Below, in pieces: positions 6,627 to 12,782 of a stretch of 12,949 nucleotides of DNA; within the stretch, counting starts at the first letter, position 1; each line of letters starts with the position of its first letter. The notes under the pieces are model-generated. The model was not told where the DNA came from, searched no databases, and saw nothing but the letters and a program-made list of their open reading frames with translations. This stretch comes from an archaeon (GTDB taxonomy: Archaea > Thermoproteota > Nitrososphaeria > Nitrososphaerales > UBA183), in the NCBI GenBank assembly GCA_021788415.1, contig JAJYKR010000010.1, positions 1 through 12,949 on the forward strand. Reading direction: 5' to 3'. The translations under genes and the position numbers were made by a program.

Positions 6627-7633
6627 CGGAAGCCCTTGTCGCCCTGCAGGACGTGAAGAAGCACTTCCCGGTCAAGCGGAGCTTCGTGGACGGGCTGCTG
6701 GGTGCGAAGGCGAAGCAGGTGAGAGCTGTGGACGGGGTCTCTCTGGAGATACAGAAGGGGGCGACCTTCGTCCTCGTCGGGGAGAGTGGGAGCGGGAAGA
6801 CCACCCTGGGGAAACTGGCGCTCCGAGTATACCTTCCGACCTCGGGGGAGGTCCTCTTCGAAGGACAGAGCCTGGCCAACCTGCGGGGGAGCGGGCTCCA
6901 GGGGTTCCGGCGCTCGGCTCAGATGATCTATCAGGACCCGGTGGCGGCCCTGAACCCGAGGACCAGGATAGGGGACGCCATCGGCGAGCCTCTGCGCTTT
7001 CACGGGATGAAGGACGAGGCAGAACGGCGGGGCAGGGTGCTCGCTATGATGAGAAAGGTCGGCTTCGACCCTGCGGAGGACTTCTACGCCCGCTACCCGC
7101 ACGAGATCAGCGGGGGCCAGAGGCAGAGGGTGGTGATCGCCCGGGCTCTCATCCTGAACCCCAAGTTCGTGGTCGCCGACGAGCCGGTGGCCATGCTCGA
7201 CGTCTCGATCCGGGCCCAGATCCTGAAGCTCCTCCTCGATTTGAAGGTGGAGATGAACCTGACCCTGCTGATAATCACCCACGACATCGCCATAGCCAAG
7301 TACTTCGCCGACAGGGTCGCCATAATGTACCTGGGCCAGGTGGTGGAGCTCGCTCCTCGGGAGGAGATCTTCGAGGATCCGATGCACCCCTACACGAAGG
7401 CCCTCTTCTCCTCCGTTCCAATTCCGGACCCGGACGCGAGCACGAACAGGCTGATCATAAAGGGGGAGATCCCCAGCGCCATCAACCCCCCACCGGCGTG
7501 CAGGTTCAACCCTCGGTGCCCCTATGCCTTCGAAAGATGCAGAGTGGACGAGCCACCCCTCGTCCAGAGGAAGCGGGACCACCTTGTCTCCTGCCACCTC
7601 TACGACGGGAAGGCGGGGCCTCCGACGGGCTAA
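6623..7633 (+). CDS. dppF: Peptide ABC transporter ATP-binding protein, DppF/OppF family
   Basis: This 336-residue protein is the partner ATPase that forms the nucleotide-binding dimer with DppD. Walker A GESGSGKTT is at 53-61, the Q-loop is YQDP (103-106), the signature ISGGQRQ is at 162-168, Walker B FVVADEP is at 182-188, and the H-loop histidine is H220. The C-terminal domain repeats the four-cysteine pattern (C293, C299, C306, C324). The frame is open upstream, but the start at ATG 6623 is fixed by the 4-nt ATGA overlap with the dppD stop, the GAGGAG motif at 6612-6617, and alignment of MTEALVALQDVKKHFPV with family N-termini. It is the last gene of the operon. A 60-nt gap with its own TATA-like box separates it from the nuclease gene. 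Confidence 0.95.
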   Translation: MTEALVALQDVKKHFPVKRSFVDGLLGAKAKQVRAVDGVSLEIQKGATFVLVGESGSGKTTLGKLALRVYLPTSGEVLFEGQSLANLRGSGLQGFRRSAQMIYQDPVAALNPRTRIGDAIGEPLRFHGMKDEAERRGRVLAMMRKVGFDPAEDFYARYPHEISGGQRQRVVIARALILNPKFVVADEPVAMLDVSIRAQILKLLLDLKVEMNLTLLIITHDIAIAKYFADRVAIMYLGQVVELAPREEIFEDPMHPYTKALFSSVPIPDPDASTNRLIIKGEIPSAINPPPACRFNPRCPYAFERCRVDEPPLVQRKRDHLVSCHLYDGKAGPPTG

Positions 7634-7663
7634 ACCCTTCTCTGGAATGGGAGTCGGGTGGCT

Positions 7664-7671
7664 CCTTAACT
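7664..7671 (+). promoter_or_regulatory. TATA-like box of the PD-(D/E)XK nuclease gene
   Basis: CCTTAACT is centred about 27 nt before the GTG at 7694. It is a weak A/T box but the only one in the 60-nt gap after dppF, which suggests that the nuclease gene can be transcribed apart from the dpp operon. Confidence 0.4.
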
Positions 7672-7693
7672 CCGTTCGGCGGGAGGCATTGCC

Positions 7694-8263
7694 GTGCCAG
7701 AGCCCACCCTGATGTCGATGCTGCAGAAGCGGGCGCGGTCCGCAGCAGCCCTCGACACCCTGCTGTCAGACGTCTGCCGTGACCTTGCGCTGGACGAAAG
7801 CGAGTCTGCTTCTCCCGTCTGCCTGGGCTATGCTCTCCTCAGGGTGGGCGCCCGGCCCGAGGAGGTGGCGCGGCTCCTTTCATGGCGGGAGTTCGAGGGT
7901 CTCTCTGCCGCCCTCTTGAAGGCGTCAGGCTACTCCGTGAGGGAGAACGTCGTCCTGACGAAGCCCAGGGCCCAGCTGGATGTCGTCGCCACAGGAGACT
8001 CCATGATCCTGAGCGTCGACTGCAAGCACTATGGGCGGGAGAACTCGCCCTCGTCGCTCACGAGGTTCGCCCTGGATCAGCTGAGGCGGAGCGAGCTCTT
8101 CCGGAAGAAGTTCGATGACCGCAGGCCCATCGCCTCCATGATACTCAGCATGTCCCAGCCGGAGGGGAGCTTCGTCGAAGGGGTGGCAGTGGTCCCCATC
8201 AGGACCCTGAGGAGCTTCCTCGCCACGGTCGAGTCATACATCGGGCTCCTCGAACTGAGGTGA
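7694..8263 (+). CDS. Mrr-like PD-(D/E)XK nuclease-fold protein (GTG start)
   Basis: This 189-residue protein has a nuclease-like core in its middle. SWREFEGLSAALLKASGY (about 63-80) resembles the first helix of Mrr/archaeal restriction-endonuclease-like domains and carries acidic E66 and E68. QLDVVA supplies D96, and SVDCKHY supplies D109 and K111 as the D-x-K half of the PD-(D/E)XK site. These are the residues expected to bind Mg2+ and cleave DNA. The N-terminal 60 residues are helical and unrecognised. There is no methyltransferase or specificity gene beside it, so a housekeeping or repair role is as likely as restriction. The GTG start has a GGGAGG motif (7680-7685) 8 nt upstream and a TATA-like box 27 nt upstream. 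ATG 7712 is an alternative start. Confidence 0.75.
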   Translation: MPEPTLMSMLQKRARSAAALDTLLSDVCRDLALDESESASPVCLGYALLRVGARPEEVARLLSWREFEGLSAALLKASGYSVRENVVLTKPRAQLDVVATGDSMILSVDCKHYGRENSPSSLTRFALDQLRRSELFRKKFDDRRPIASMILSMSQPEGSFVEGVAVVPIRTLRSFLATVESYIGLLELR

Positions 8264-8283
8264 AGAGAAGACTCGGGGGCCTG

Positions 8284-8290
8284 TTAATAA
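8284..8290 (+). promoter_or_regulatory. TATA-like box of the oxidoreductase gene
   Basis: TTAATAA is centred 28 nt before the GTG start at 8315, which is the leaderless spacing used across this window. It abuts the inverted repeat at 8291-8304. Confidence 0.6.
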
Positions 8291-8304
8291 GACCCGCCCG
8301 GGTC
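8291..8304. repeat. Perfect inverted repeat between TATA box and start (possible operator)
   Basis: GACCCG-CC-CGGGTC consists of two perfect 6-bp arms with a 2-bp spacer. It lies immediately downstream of the TATA-like box and upstream of the predicted transcription start at 8315. A protein bound there would block polymerase recruitment, which is a known mode of archaeal repression. It could also be a chance palindrome in GC-rich DNA. Confidence 0.4.
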
Positions 8305-8314
8305 AGTCGCCACC

Positions 8315-9247
8315 GTGGCAAAGGTCGTCCTCTGCGGGATGGGCGCCGTTGGCACCGAGATTCTTTCCTATCTGTTGAAGCGGTCCCACGAAGTGGTGGG
8401 GGTGGTGGACGTCGACCCTGGCAAGGCTGGGAGGACGGTGGCCGAGCTCACTGGTCTCCCCTCGGCCGTCCGGGTCTCCGCCTCGATCAGGGAGGTCCCT
8501 CTCGACGGGGCCGAAGTCGCAGTCTTCTCGACCAGGTCTAGGATATCCGACATCGTCGCGGACATCACCTATGCGGCGGAGGCGGGCCTGGACGTCGTGA
8601 CCACCTCGGAGGAGATGGCATACCCGGCCTACGCCGGCGGGGACGCAGCGGAGGCGCTGGACAGGGTGGCCAAGGAGAAAGGGGTCACCATAGTGGGGGT
8701 CGGGGTCAACCCCGGCTTCGTCATGGACTGGGTCCCTTCGTTGGTGGTGTCGGCGTCCAAGGACCCGACCAGCATCCACGTCGTGAGGTCCGTTGACGTC
8801 AGCAAGAGAAGGAGGCAGCTGCAGGCAAAGACGGGGGTGGGGCACACCCGGTCGAAGTTCGAGAAGGAGATGACGGAGGGGGTCCTGGGGCACGTAGGGC
8901 TGGTCGAATCGGCGCAGCTCATCGCCCTTTCGCTCGGGAAGCCCCTGGAAGGGCTCAAGCACGGGGTCTTCCCCGCCGTTGGTTCGGACGACTACGTGAT
9001 GGGGGTCAGGCAGTTTGTCGAAGGGAAAGCAGGGGGGTGTCAGATACGACTGGACCTGGAGATGACGATGACGTCCGCCGACTTCGACGTGGTGGAAGTG
9101 AAGGGGGACCCGGACCTCAAGCTCAGATTCGAGAAGGGCGTCTACGGGGACTCCGCCACCGTGGCCCTGACCGTCCACGCAGCGGAGAGGATCGGGAGGG
9201 CCAAGCCCGGGCTGATCACAGTCCTGGACCTCCCCCTGGCCCGCTAG
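8315..9247 (+). CDS. NAD(P)-binding oxidoreductase, dihydrodipicolinate reductase / 2,4-diaminopentanoate dehydrogenase-like (GTG start)
   Basis: This is a 310-residue cytoplasmic dehydrogenase. An N-terminal Rossmann fold begins at residue 3 with the dinucleotide-binding loop GMGAVG (8-13) and an acidic segment VDVDP (31-35) after the second strand. TSEEMAYP (97-104) and GVGVNPGFVMD (128-138) strongly resemble conserved blocks of 2,4-diaminopentanoate dehydrogenase and other proteins combining a dihydrodipicolinate-reductase-like N-terminus with a family-specific C-terminal domain. The real substrate is uncertain. The neighbours do not encode the ornithine aminomutase pathway, so the clostridial reaction should not be assumed. 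The GTG start has a TATA-like box 28 nt upstream and the family N-terminus AKVVLCGMG. It probably forms a transcription unit of its own, ending at TAG 9245-9247. Confidence 0.8.
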   Translation: MAKVVLCGMGAVGTEILSYLLKRSHEVVGVVDVDPGKAGRTVAELTGLPSAVRVSASIREVPLDGAEVAVFSTRSRISDIVADITYAAEAGLDVVTTSEEMAYPAYAGGDAAEALDRVAKEKGVTIVGVGVNPGFVMDWVPSLVVSASKDPTSIHVVRSVDVSKRRRQLQAKTGVGHTRSKFEKEMTEGVLGHVGLVESAQLIALSLGKPLEGLKHGVFPAVGSDDYVMGVRQFVEGKAGGCQIRLDLEMTMTSADFDVVEVKGDPDLKLRFEKGVYGDSATVALTVHAAERIGRAKPGLITVLDLPLAR

Positions 9248-9278
9248 TCGAACAGTGCCCTCTCAGCCTAATGCCTTT

Positions 9279-9293
9279 AGGTCATTTTGACCT
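9279..9293. repeat. Inverted repeat with 3-bp spacer in a convergent spacer
   Basis: AGGTCA-TTT-TGACCT has perfect 6-bp arms, 32 nt after the oxidoreductase stop codon. It lies in the 131-nt gap (9248-9378) between convergent genes, so a bidirectional transcript-end structure is the simplest reading. A protein-binding dyad is the alternative. There is no strong T tract after it on either strand. Confidence 0.5.
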
Positions 9294-9318
9294 TCCCGTA
9301 ACTCTGTTCAGTCATCGA

Positions 9319-9336
9319 GGGCGGTCCATACCGCCC
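9319..9336. repeat. Strong GC hairpin in a convergent spacer
   Basis: GGGCGGT (9319-9325) pairs perfectly with ACCGCCC (9330-9336) across a CCAT loop. It is the second inverted repeat of the convergent spacer. It may stabilise the mRNA 3' ends of the flanking genes or help terminate read-through. No coding sequence or tRNA is visible in the rest of this gap. Confidence 0.5.
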
Positions 9337-9378
9337 AGTCGTCTCACTTAAACCCAAGTCCCTTGCCTGTCGCCAGGG

Positions 9379-9675
9379 CTAGGTGGGCACGGGGGCGCTC
9401 GGCGTTTCCGGCTTCTTGACAGCGATCCCATAGGCCAGAGCAGCTCCTCCGATCGCTGCGACGATGGCGCCACCAAACGCGATCTCCATCGCCTGGTCGC
9501 TGATGTCGGTGAATGGCTGAAGCGCCTTGGTGCTGTTGAAACTAGACGAGGGAGAGGAGATGGACTGCATCTCTTGCTTGTAAAGACCTGTCGTGACATA
9601 GATGGGGGCGATCATTATTAGCGCGGCGCCGAAAACCAAGAGCGCCGCCCCCGCTGCGACCAACGCGGGTCTCAT
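9379..9675 (-). CDS. Small membrane protein with two predicted helices, unknown function
   Basis: This is a 98-residue protein. Helix 1 covers about residues 4-26 (Ala/Leu/Ile-rich) and helix 2 about 67-85 (Gly/Ala-rich). Between them is a polar Ser/Thr/Gln-rich loop of roughly 40 residues containing an NST sequon. The tail is basic then Pro-rich (KKPETPSAPVPT). I do not recognise the family. The frame could start 16 codons earlier at about 9723, but the TATA-like box at 9700-9706 lies inside that extension and is centred 28 nt from ATG 9675, so I choose the shorter form. It lies downstream of the DUF296 gene on the same strand, with a 54-nt gap and its own promoter. Confidence 0.7.
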   Translation of the reverse strand: MRPALVAAGAALLVFGAALIMIAPIYVTTGLYKQEMQSISSPSSSFNSTKALQPFTDISDQAMEIAFGGAIVAAIGGAALAYGIAVKKPETPSAPVPT

Positions 9676-9693
9676 GGCCGGTTGTCCGCTGTC

Positions 9694-9711
9694 CCCTCTA
9701 TTAAAAGAGGG
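9694..9711. promoter_or_regulatory. TATA-like box enclosed in an inverted repeat
   Basis: CCCTCT (9694-9699) and AGAGGG (9706-9711) are perfect 6-bp arms around ATTAAA, which is the core of the minus-strand TATA-like box (9700-9706) for the small membrane protein. The dyad could be an operator that competes with TBP. As RNA it could also form a hairpin 18 nt beyond the stop codon of the upstream DUF296 gene. Confidence 0.5.
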
Positions 9712-9729
9712 CACGAGTCCCACATGGGT

Positions 9730-10131
9730 TCAGGACCTGTAGATCACGTTCAGCTGGAGCTCCTCGTCGAACCTCCGGAGCGCCCTGTTCTTGGTAGGGG
9801 TGATCACCACTTCCATGAGCGGGGAGACAGTCGCGGCCATGACGTGGCCCCCGATGACGCTCATGTCCCTCCTCCCGAAGGTGCCGTGGGCGTGCAGGAA
9901 CGGCTCTCCGTCCTTCAGGGTGATGTTCCCAAGCAACCCTGTGACTTCGAGGAACTCCCTGTAGTCGTGCTCCTCGTACTTCCTTGAATCTTGGTTGAAG
10001 TAGGCGAGCCTGAGCCCTCTCACCCCTCCTATGGCCTCGACCCGTGCCGTCGCTATCCTCTCTTCGCGGGCGATTGCCAGGATGTCGTCCGGGACCTTCG
10101 ACCCCGCCTTCAGGCTGTAGATCTTCGCCAT
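9730..10131 (-). CDS. PPC/DUF296-domain protein (putative DNA-binding protein)
   Basis: This 133-residue single-domain protein of the plants-and-prokaryotes-conserved (PPC, DUF296) family is typically a trimer. The family core is clear: GLLGNITLKDGEPFLHAHGTF then GGHVMAATVSPLMEVVI. Histidines H80, H82 and H96 form the HxH...GGH set associated with metal binding in this family. PPC domains occur in plant AT-hook DNA-binding proteins; prokaryotic stand-alone members are often called DNA-binding, but their function is poorly known. There is no AT-hook here. The frame extends to GTG 10152, but the TATA-like box at 10156-10161 is centred 27 nt from ATG 10131 and only 6 nt from that GTG, so I take ATG 10131. 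It is divergent from the DUF99 gene. Confidence 0.82.
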   Translation of the reverse strand: MAKIYSLKAGSKVPDDILAIAREERIATARVEAIGGVRGLRLAYFNQDSRKYEEHDYREFLEVTGLLGNITLKDGEPFLHAHGTFGRRDMSVIGGHVMAATVSPLMEVVITPTKNRALRRFDEELQLNVIYRS

Positions 10132-10155
10132 CCTTCGGGTCGCGTCAGCCACTGG

Positions 10156-10161
10156 TTAAAA
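10156..10161. promoter_or_regulatory. Shared TATA-like box of the DUF296/DUF99 divergent pair
   Basis: TTAAAA is the only A/T element in the 61-nt divergent gap. Its centre is about 27 nt from the minus-strand ATG (10131) and about 34 nt from the plus-strand TTG (10193). This fits a leaderless mRNA on one side and a leader of a few bases on the other. Confidence 0.6.
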
Positions 10162-10192
10162 GAGTGATTCGGCCCTGCCGCGGACGATCGAG

Positions 10193-10765
10193 TTGCGTCT
10201 GCACCTGAACAAGCCTGGGATCCGGGCGCTCGGGGTGGCCGAGAGCTTCCGGCAGGGGCAGAAGAGGTCCGTGCTCGCGGGGGTGGTGATGAGGAGCGAC
10301 CTCGTCGTAGACGGGGTGGCCTTCGGGAGGACGGCCGTGGGAGGGGACGACGCGACCGCTTCCATAGTCTCTCTCTTCAGGAGGTTCGGGCGGAACGACA
10401 TCAACCTCCTGATGGTCTCCGGCGCCATCCTGAGCCTCTACAACATAGTCGACGTCGACCTGCTCGCTGCGAAGACGAAGGTCCCAGCCATCTGCCTTAC
10501 CTACAAGGAGACCGCAGGCATCGAGGACTCCATCCGGAGGCACTTCCCACAGGGGGCGGAGTCCAGGCTCGAAGCCTACCGCAGGCTCGGGAAGCGGACC
10601 GGGGTCACCCTCGGCACCGGAAAGCGCGTCTTCGTCCGGACGGCGGCCATCGAGAAGGGGGAGGCCAGGAACGTGCTGGACGCCTTCACCCTCCAAGGGT
10701 CCGTCCCAGAGCCCGTCAGGGTGGCGAAGCTCCTGGCGAGGGCGGAGCTTTCAAGGCGATCTTGA
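10193..10765 (+). CDS. DUF99 / UPF0215 family protein, endonuclease V-like fold (TTG start)
   Basis: This 190-residue protein has the length usual for this archaeal family. The N-terminus RLHLNKPGIRALGVAESF and the following VLAGVVMRSDLVVDGVAFG are characteristic, as are FRRFGRNDINLLMVSGAILSLYNIVDVD and PAICLTYKE. Structural work links DUF99 to the endonuclease V/RNase H-like fold, and some databases name it endonuclease dU, so a role in nucleic acid repair is possible but not shown by this sequence. The TTG start gives the family N-terminus directly. It shares a promoter gap with the DUF296 gene. Its last 50 nt (10716-10765) overlap the 3' end of the convergent FAD oxidase gene. Confidence 0.82.
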   Translation: MRLHLNKPGIRALGVAESFRQGQKRSVLAGVVMRSDLVVDGVAFGRTAVGGDDATASIVSLFRRFGRNDINLLMVSGAILSLYNIVDVDLLAAKTKVPAICLTYKETAGIEDSIRRHFPQGAESRLEAYRRLGKRTGVTLGTGKRVFVRTAAIEKGEARNVLDAFTLQGSVPEPVRVAKLLARAELSRRS

Positions 10766-12218
10766 CGCCGGGGTTGAGGATCCCCCTGGGGTCGAAGAGC
10801 TGCTTCAGCTCCCTCATGATCCAGTAGGTCCGCGGATACTGACGTTCGACATACTTCGCTCTGAGCATCCCGTCGCCATGCTCGGCCGTCATGGACCCTC
10901 CCATCCTCCAGACCGCTTCGAAGCAGTCTTCCATCAGTCCGTCCAGCGCCGCCATCCCCCCCGGGTCAGCCAGGTCAAGGAAGGGCCTCGCATGGAGGTT
11001 GGCGTCCCCTGCGTGGCCGTAGGATACGTAGTCCAGCCCTCGCCTCCCGAAATGGTCGGCGAGCACCCTCACGAGGTCCCCCAGCCTGTCAGGAGGGACC
11101 ACTAGGTCCTCGACCCCGGGGACCAGCCTGGCCGAGCCCTTCCTGATGTCCTGGGCGAGCGAAAGGGTCTCGTTCCTTGCCTCCCACGCCTGCGAGATCT
11201 CCGATGAGCCCTGGACGACCATGGGGTCGAACCCCCCGGCCTTCGACCGCGCCACTTCCTCGGCCTTGGCCGTCCCGTCCCCGGAGCTTCCGTCGAACTC
11301 GCAGAACACCATGTACTGGCAGTCTGACCGCGAATACCTGGAAATCCTGTCCCACCTCCCCATCATCCGGAAGACAGACTTGTCAACCAGTTCCAGGGCA
11401 GCGGGGGCGTGCTCCCGGAACGCGCCTACCACCGCGTCGAGATCGTCCAGAGACGACTCCGCGATGAAGAGAGACCTCCATCTCGGCCTTTCTCGGGTCG
11501 AGAAGGCGACCTCTGTCAAGACCCCGAGGGTCCCCTCTGACCCTACGAAGAGCTTCGGGAGGTCGAAGAGCCCGTCATGGACGACCCTCTCCAGCCTGTA
11601 GCCAGAGGAGTTCTTGGTGACCCTGGGGCGCTCTCTCTCGATGTCCGACTGGTTCTCCAGGACCAGGGAAGCCGCCCTCCTCGTCCTTGGCTCCCCTGAC
11701 AGCGCATCTTCGATGGGCATCGGCGCGAGCGGCTTCGCGTCTCCTCCGGGGATTACCGCCCTCAGACCGCGCACGTAGTCGACGGTCGAACCGTACTTGG
11801 GCGTCCTTATCCCGGATGAGTTGTTGGCCACCATCCCCCCGACCGTGCAGCTTGCGTAGCTGGAAGGGTCCACGGGCATCCACCTCGAGGCCCCGAGGAA
11901 ACTGTTGAGCTCTGCCTTCACGGTCGACGGATGGCAGGTCACGACTCCTCCGGGGCCAAGCTCTGCCTTCACCCCTGACTGGAGCAGGATCGCGCCGCGA
12001 CCTACCGACTGGCTCGGTATCGACGTCCCGCCCCCTCTAGGAGTCACCGAGATGTCGAGGGAGGAGGCCTCCTGGAGGACAGAGACGACGTCTGTTTCGC
12101 TTTCGGCGGTGTACGCTATCTTGGGTCTGATACTGATTATCCCCGAGTCGCTGGAGAGCTCCTGCAGCTCCCTGTCCCCTGATGTCCTCCGCAAGGGCGC
12201 GGGGTGAGCCTGGACCAC
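10716..12218 (-). CDS. FAD-linked oxidase, GlcD / D-lactate dehydrogenase-like (GTG start)
   Basis: This 500-residue cytoplasmic flavoprotein of the FAD_binding_4 plus FAD-oxidase_C type oxidises a D-2-hydroxyacid such as glycolate, D-lactate or D-2-hydroxyglutarate. FAD-domain motifs are PRGGGTSIPSQSVG (60-73), CTVGGMVANNSSG (124-136) and VGSEGTLGVLTEV (225-237). The C-terminal catalytic motifs are GHAGDANLH (401-409) and TAEHGDG (444-450), ending at LNPGVKI. The EHGDG form resembles the branch often fused to or paired with a GlcF Fe-S protein, but no such gene is in the window. The GTG shares one base with the upstream cupredoxin stop codon, so the two are probably co-transcribed. TTG at 12194 is an alternative start. 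The last roughly 14 residues extend past the conserved core into the DUF99 overlap. Confidence 0.9.
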   Translation of the reverse strand: MVQAHPAPLRRTSGDRELQELSSDSGIISIRPKIAYTAESETDVVSVLQEASSLDISVTPRGGGTSIPSQSVGRGAILLQSGVKAELGPGGVVTCHPSTVKAELNSFLGASRWMPVDPSSYASCTVGGMVANNSSGIRTPKYGSTVDYVRGLRAVIPGGDAKPLAPMPIEDALSGEPRTRRAASLVLENQSDIERERPRVTKNSSGYRLERVVHDGLFDLPKLFVGSEGTLGVLTEVAFSTRERPRWRSLFIAESSLDDLDAVVGAFREHAPAALELVDKSVFRMMGRWDRISRYSRSDCQYMVFCEFDGSSGDGTAKAEEVARSKAGGFDPMVVQGSSEISQAWEARNETLSLAQDIRKGSARLVPGVEDLVVPPDRLGDLVRVLADHFGRRGLDYVSYGHAGDANLHARPFLDLADPGGMAALDGLMEDCFEAVWRMGGSMTAEHGDGMLRAKYVERQYPRTYWIMRELKQLFDPRGILNPGVKIALKAPPSPGASPP

Positions 12219-12754
12219 TATGTTGACGTTGCGCCGGTCGAAGTGCCCGAAGTGGTCGTCGAGTTGGAACCGGACCCAGCTTCCACGATCACGGTGCCTT
12301 GCATGTATGGGTGGTAGGAGCAGTGGTAGGTGTACGTCCCCGGCGTCGTGAAAGTGAACTGGTAGGTGTCCCCGGAGTTCATGTTCCCAGAGTTGAAGGC
12401 CCCGGTGTCCGAAGTGACAGTGTGCGCGGCGGAGTCCCCGTTGGTCCAGAACACGGTGTTGTCCTTGCCGATGGTCACAGTTATCGTATCTGGGGCGTAT
12501 CCGTATGTGGTCTTCTGGCCGGTCGCATAACCAGGAGGGGGGGATGACGCGCCGCTCACGATCGTCACATTCGTGCAGGCCGACGAGGGGCAGGACACTG
12601 AGAGAGTGGACGACGTGGCCGTAGTGCTGCTCTGGTTCCCCGCCACTGCGAACTGGTAGTACCCCAGCGTCGCCACGGCCCCTATGATGAGGATGGCCAC
12701 CACAGCCCCTACCGCGACCGAGCCCTTGGAACCCTGGGGACTCTGTGTGCTCAT
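12218..12754 (-). CDS. Membrane-anchored cupredoxin (plastocyanin/amicyanin-like)
   Basis: This 178-residue blue-copper electron carrier is predicted to face outside. An anchor helix at about 13-33 is followed by a Ser/Thr-rich stalk, a cysteine pair in SCPSSAC (C55, C60), and the cupredoxin domain (about 85-158). Type-1 copper ligands are H111 (in AAHTV), C145, H148 and M151. The short C-x-x-H-x-x-M loop is like that of amicyanin and pseudoazurin. The tail is again Ser/Thr-rich (161-178), with an NST sequon. C55/C60 are likely a disulfide in the stalk, separate from the copper site. The ATG at 12752-12754 has a TATA-like box 31 nt upstream. It leads a two-gene unit with the FAD oxidase (TAG/GTG overlap of one base). 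Such proteins usually carry electrons in respiratory chains of aerobic archaea. Confidence 0.92.
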   Translation of the reverse strand: MSTQSPQGSKGSVAVGAVVAILIIGAVATLGYYQFAVAGNQSSTTATSSTLSVSCPSSACTNVTIVSGASSPPPGYATGQKTTYGYAPDTITVTIGKDNTVFWTNGDSAAHTVTSDTGAFNSGNMNSGDTYQFTFTTPGTYTYHCSYHPYMQGTVIVEAGSGSNSTTTSGTSTGATST

Positions 12755-12782
12755 AGATGGAATTCGCCCGCCCCTCTGTCGC

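Noticed and set aside
6398..7597. Minus-strand open frame of 399 codons antisense to dppD/dppF
   Set aside because: It is a shadow of two intact ATPase genes and has no recognisable domain or promoter.
8303..9178. Minus-strand open frame of 291 codons antisense to the oxidoreductase
   Set aside because: It is a shadow frame. The sense protein has clear Rossmann and family motifs.
9319..9378. Possible tRNA in the convergent spacer, suggested by the GC stem
   Set aside because: Only one strong stem with a 4-nt loop is present. There is no acceptor/T-arm pairing and no TTC-type T-loop sequence at the right distance.
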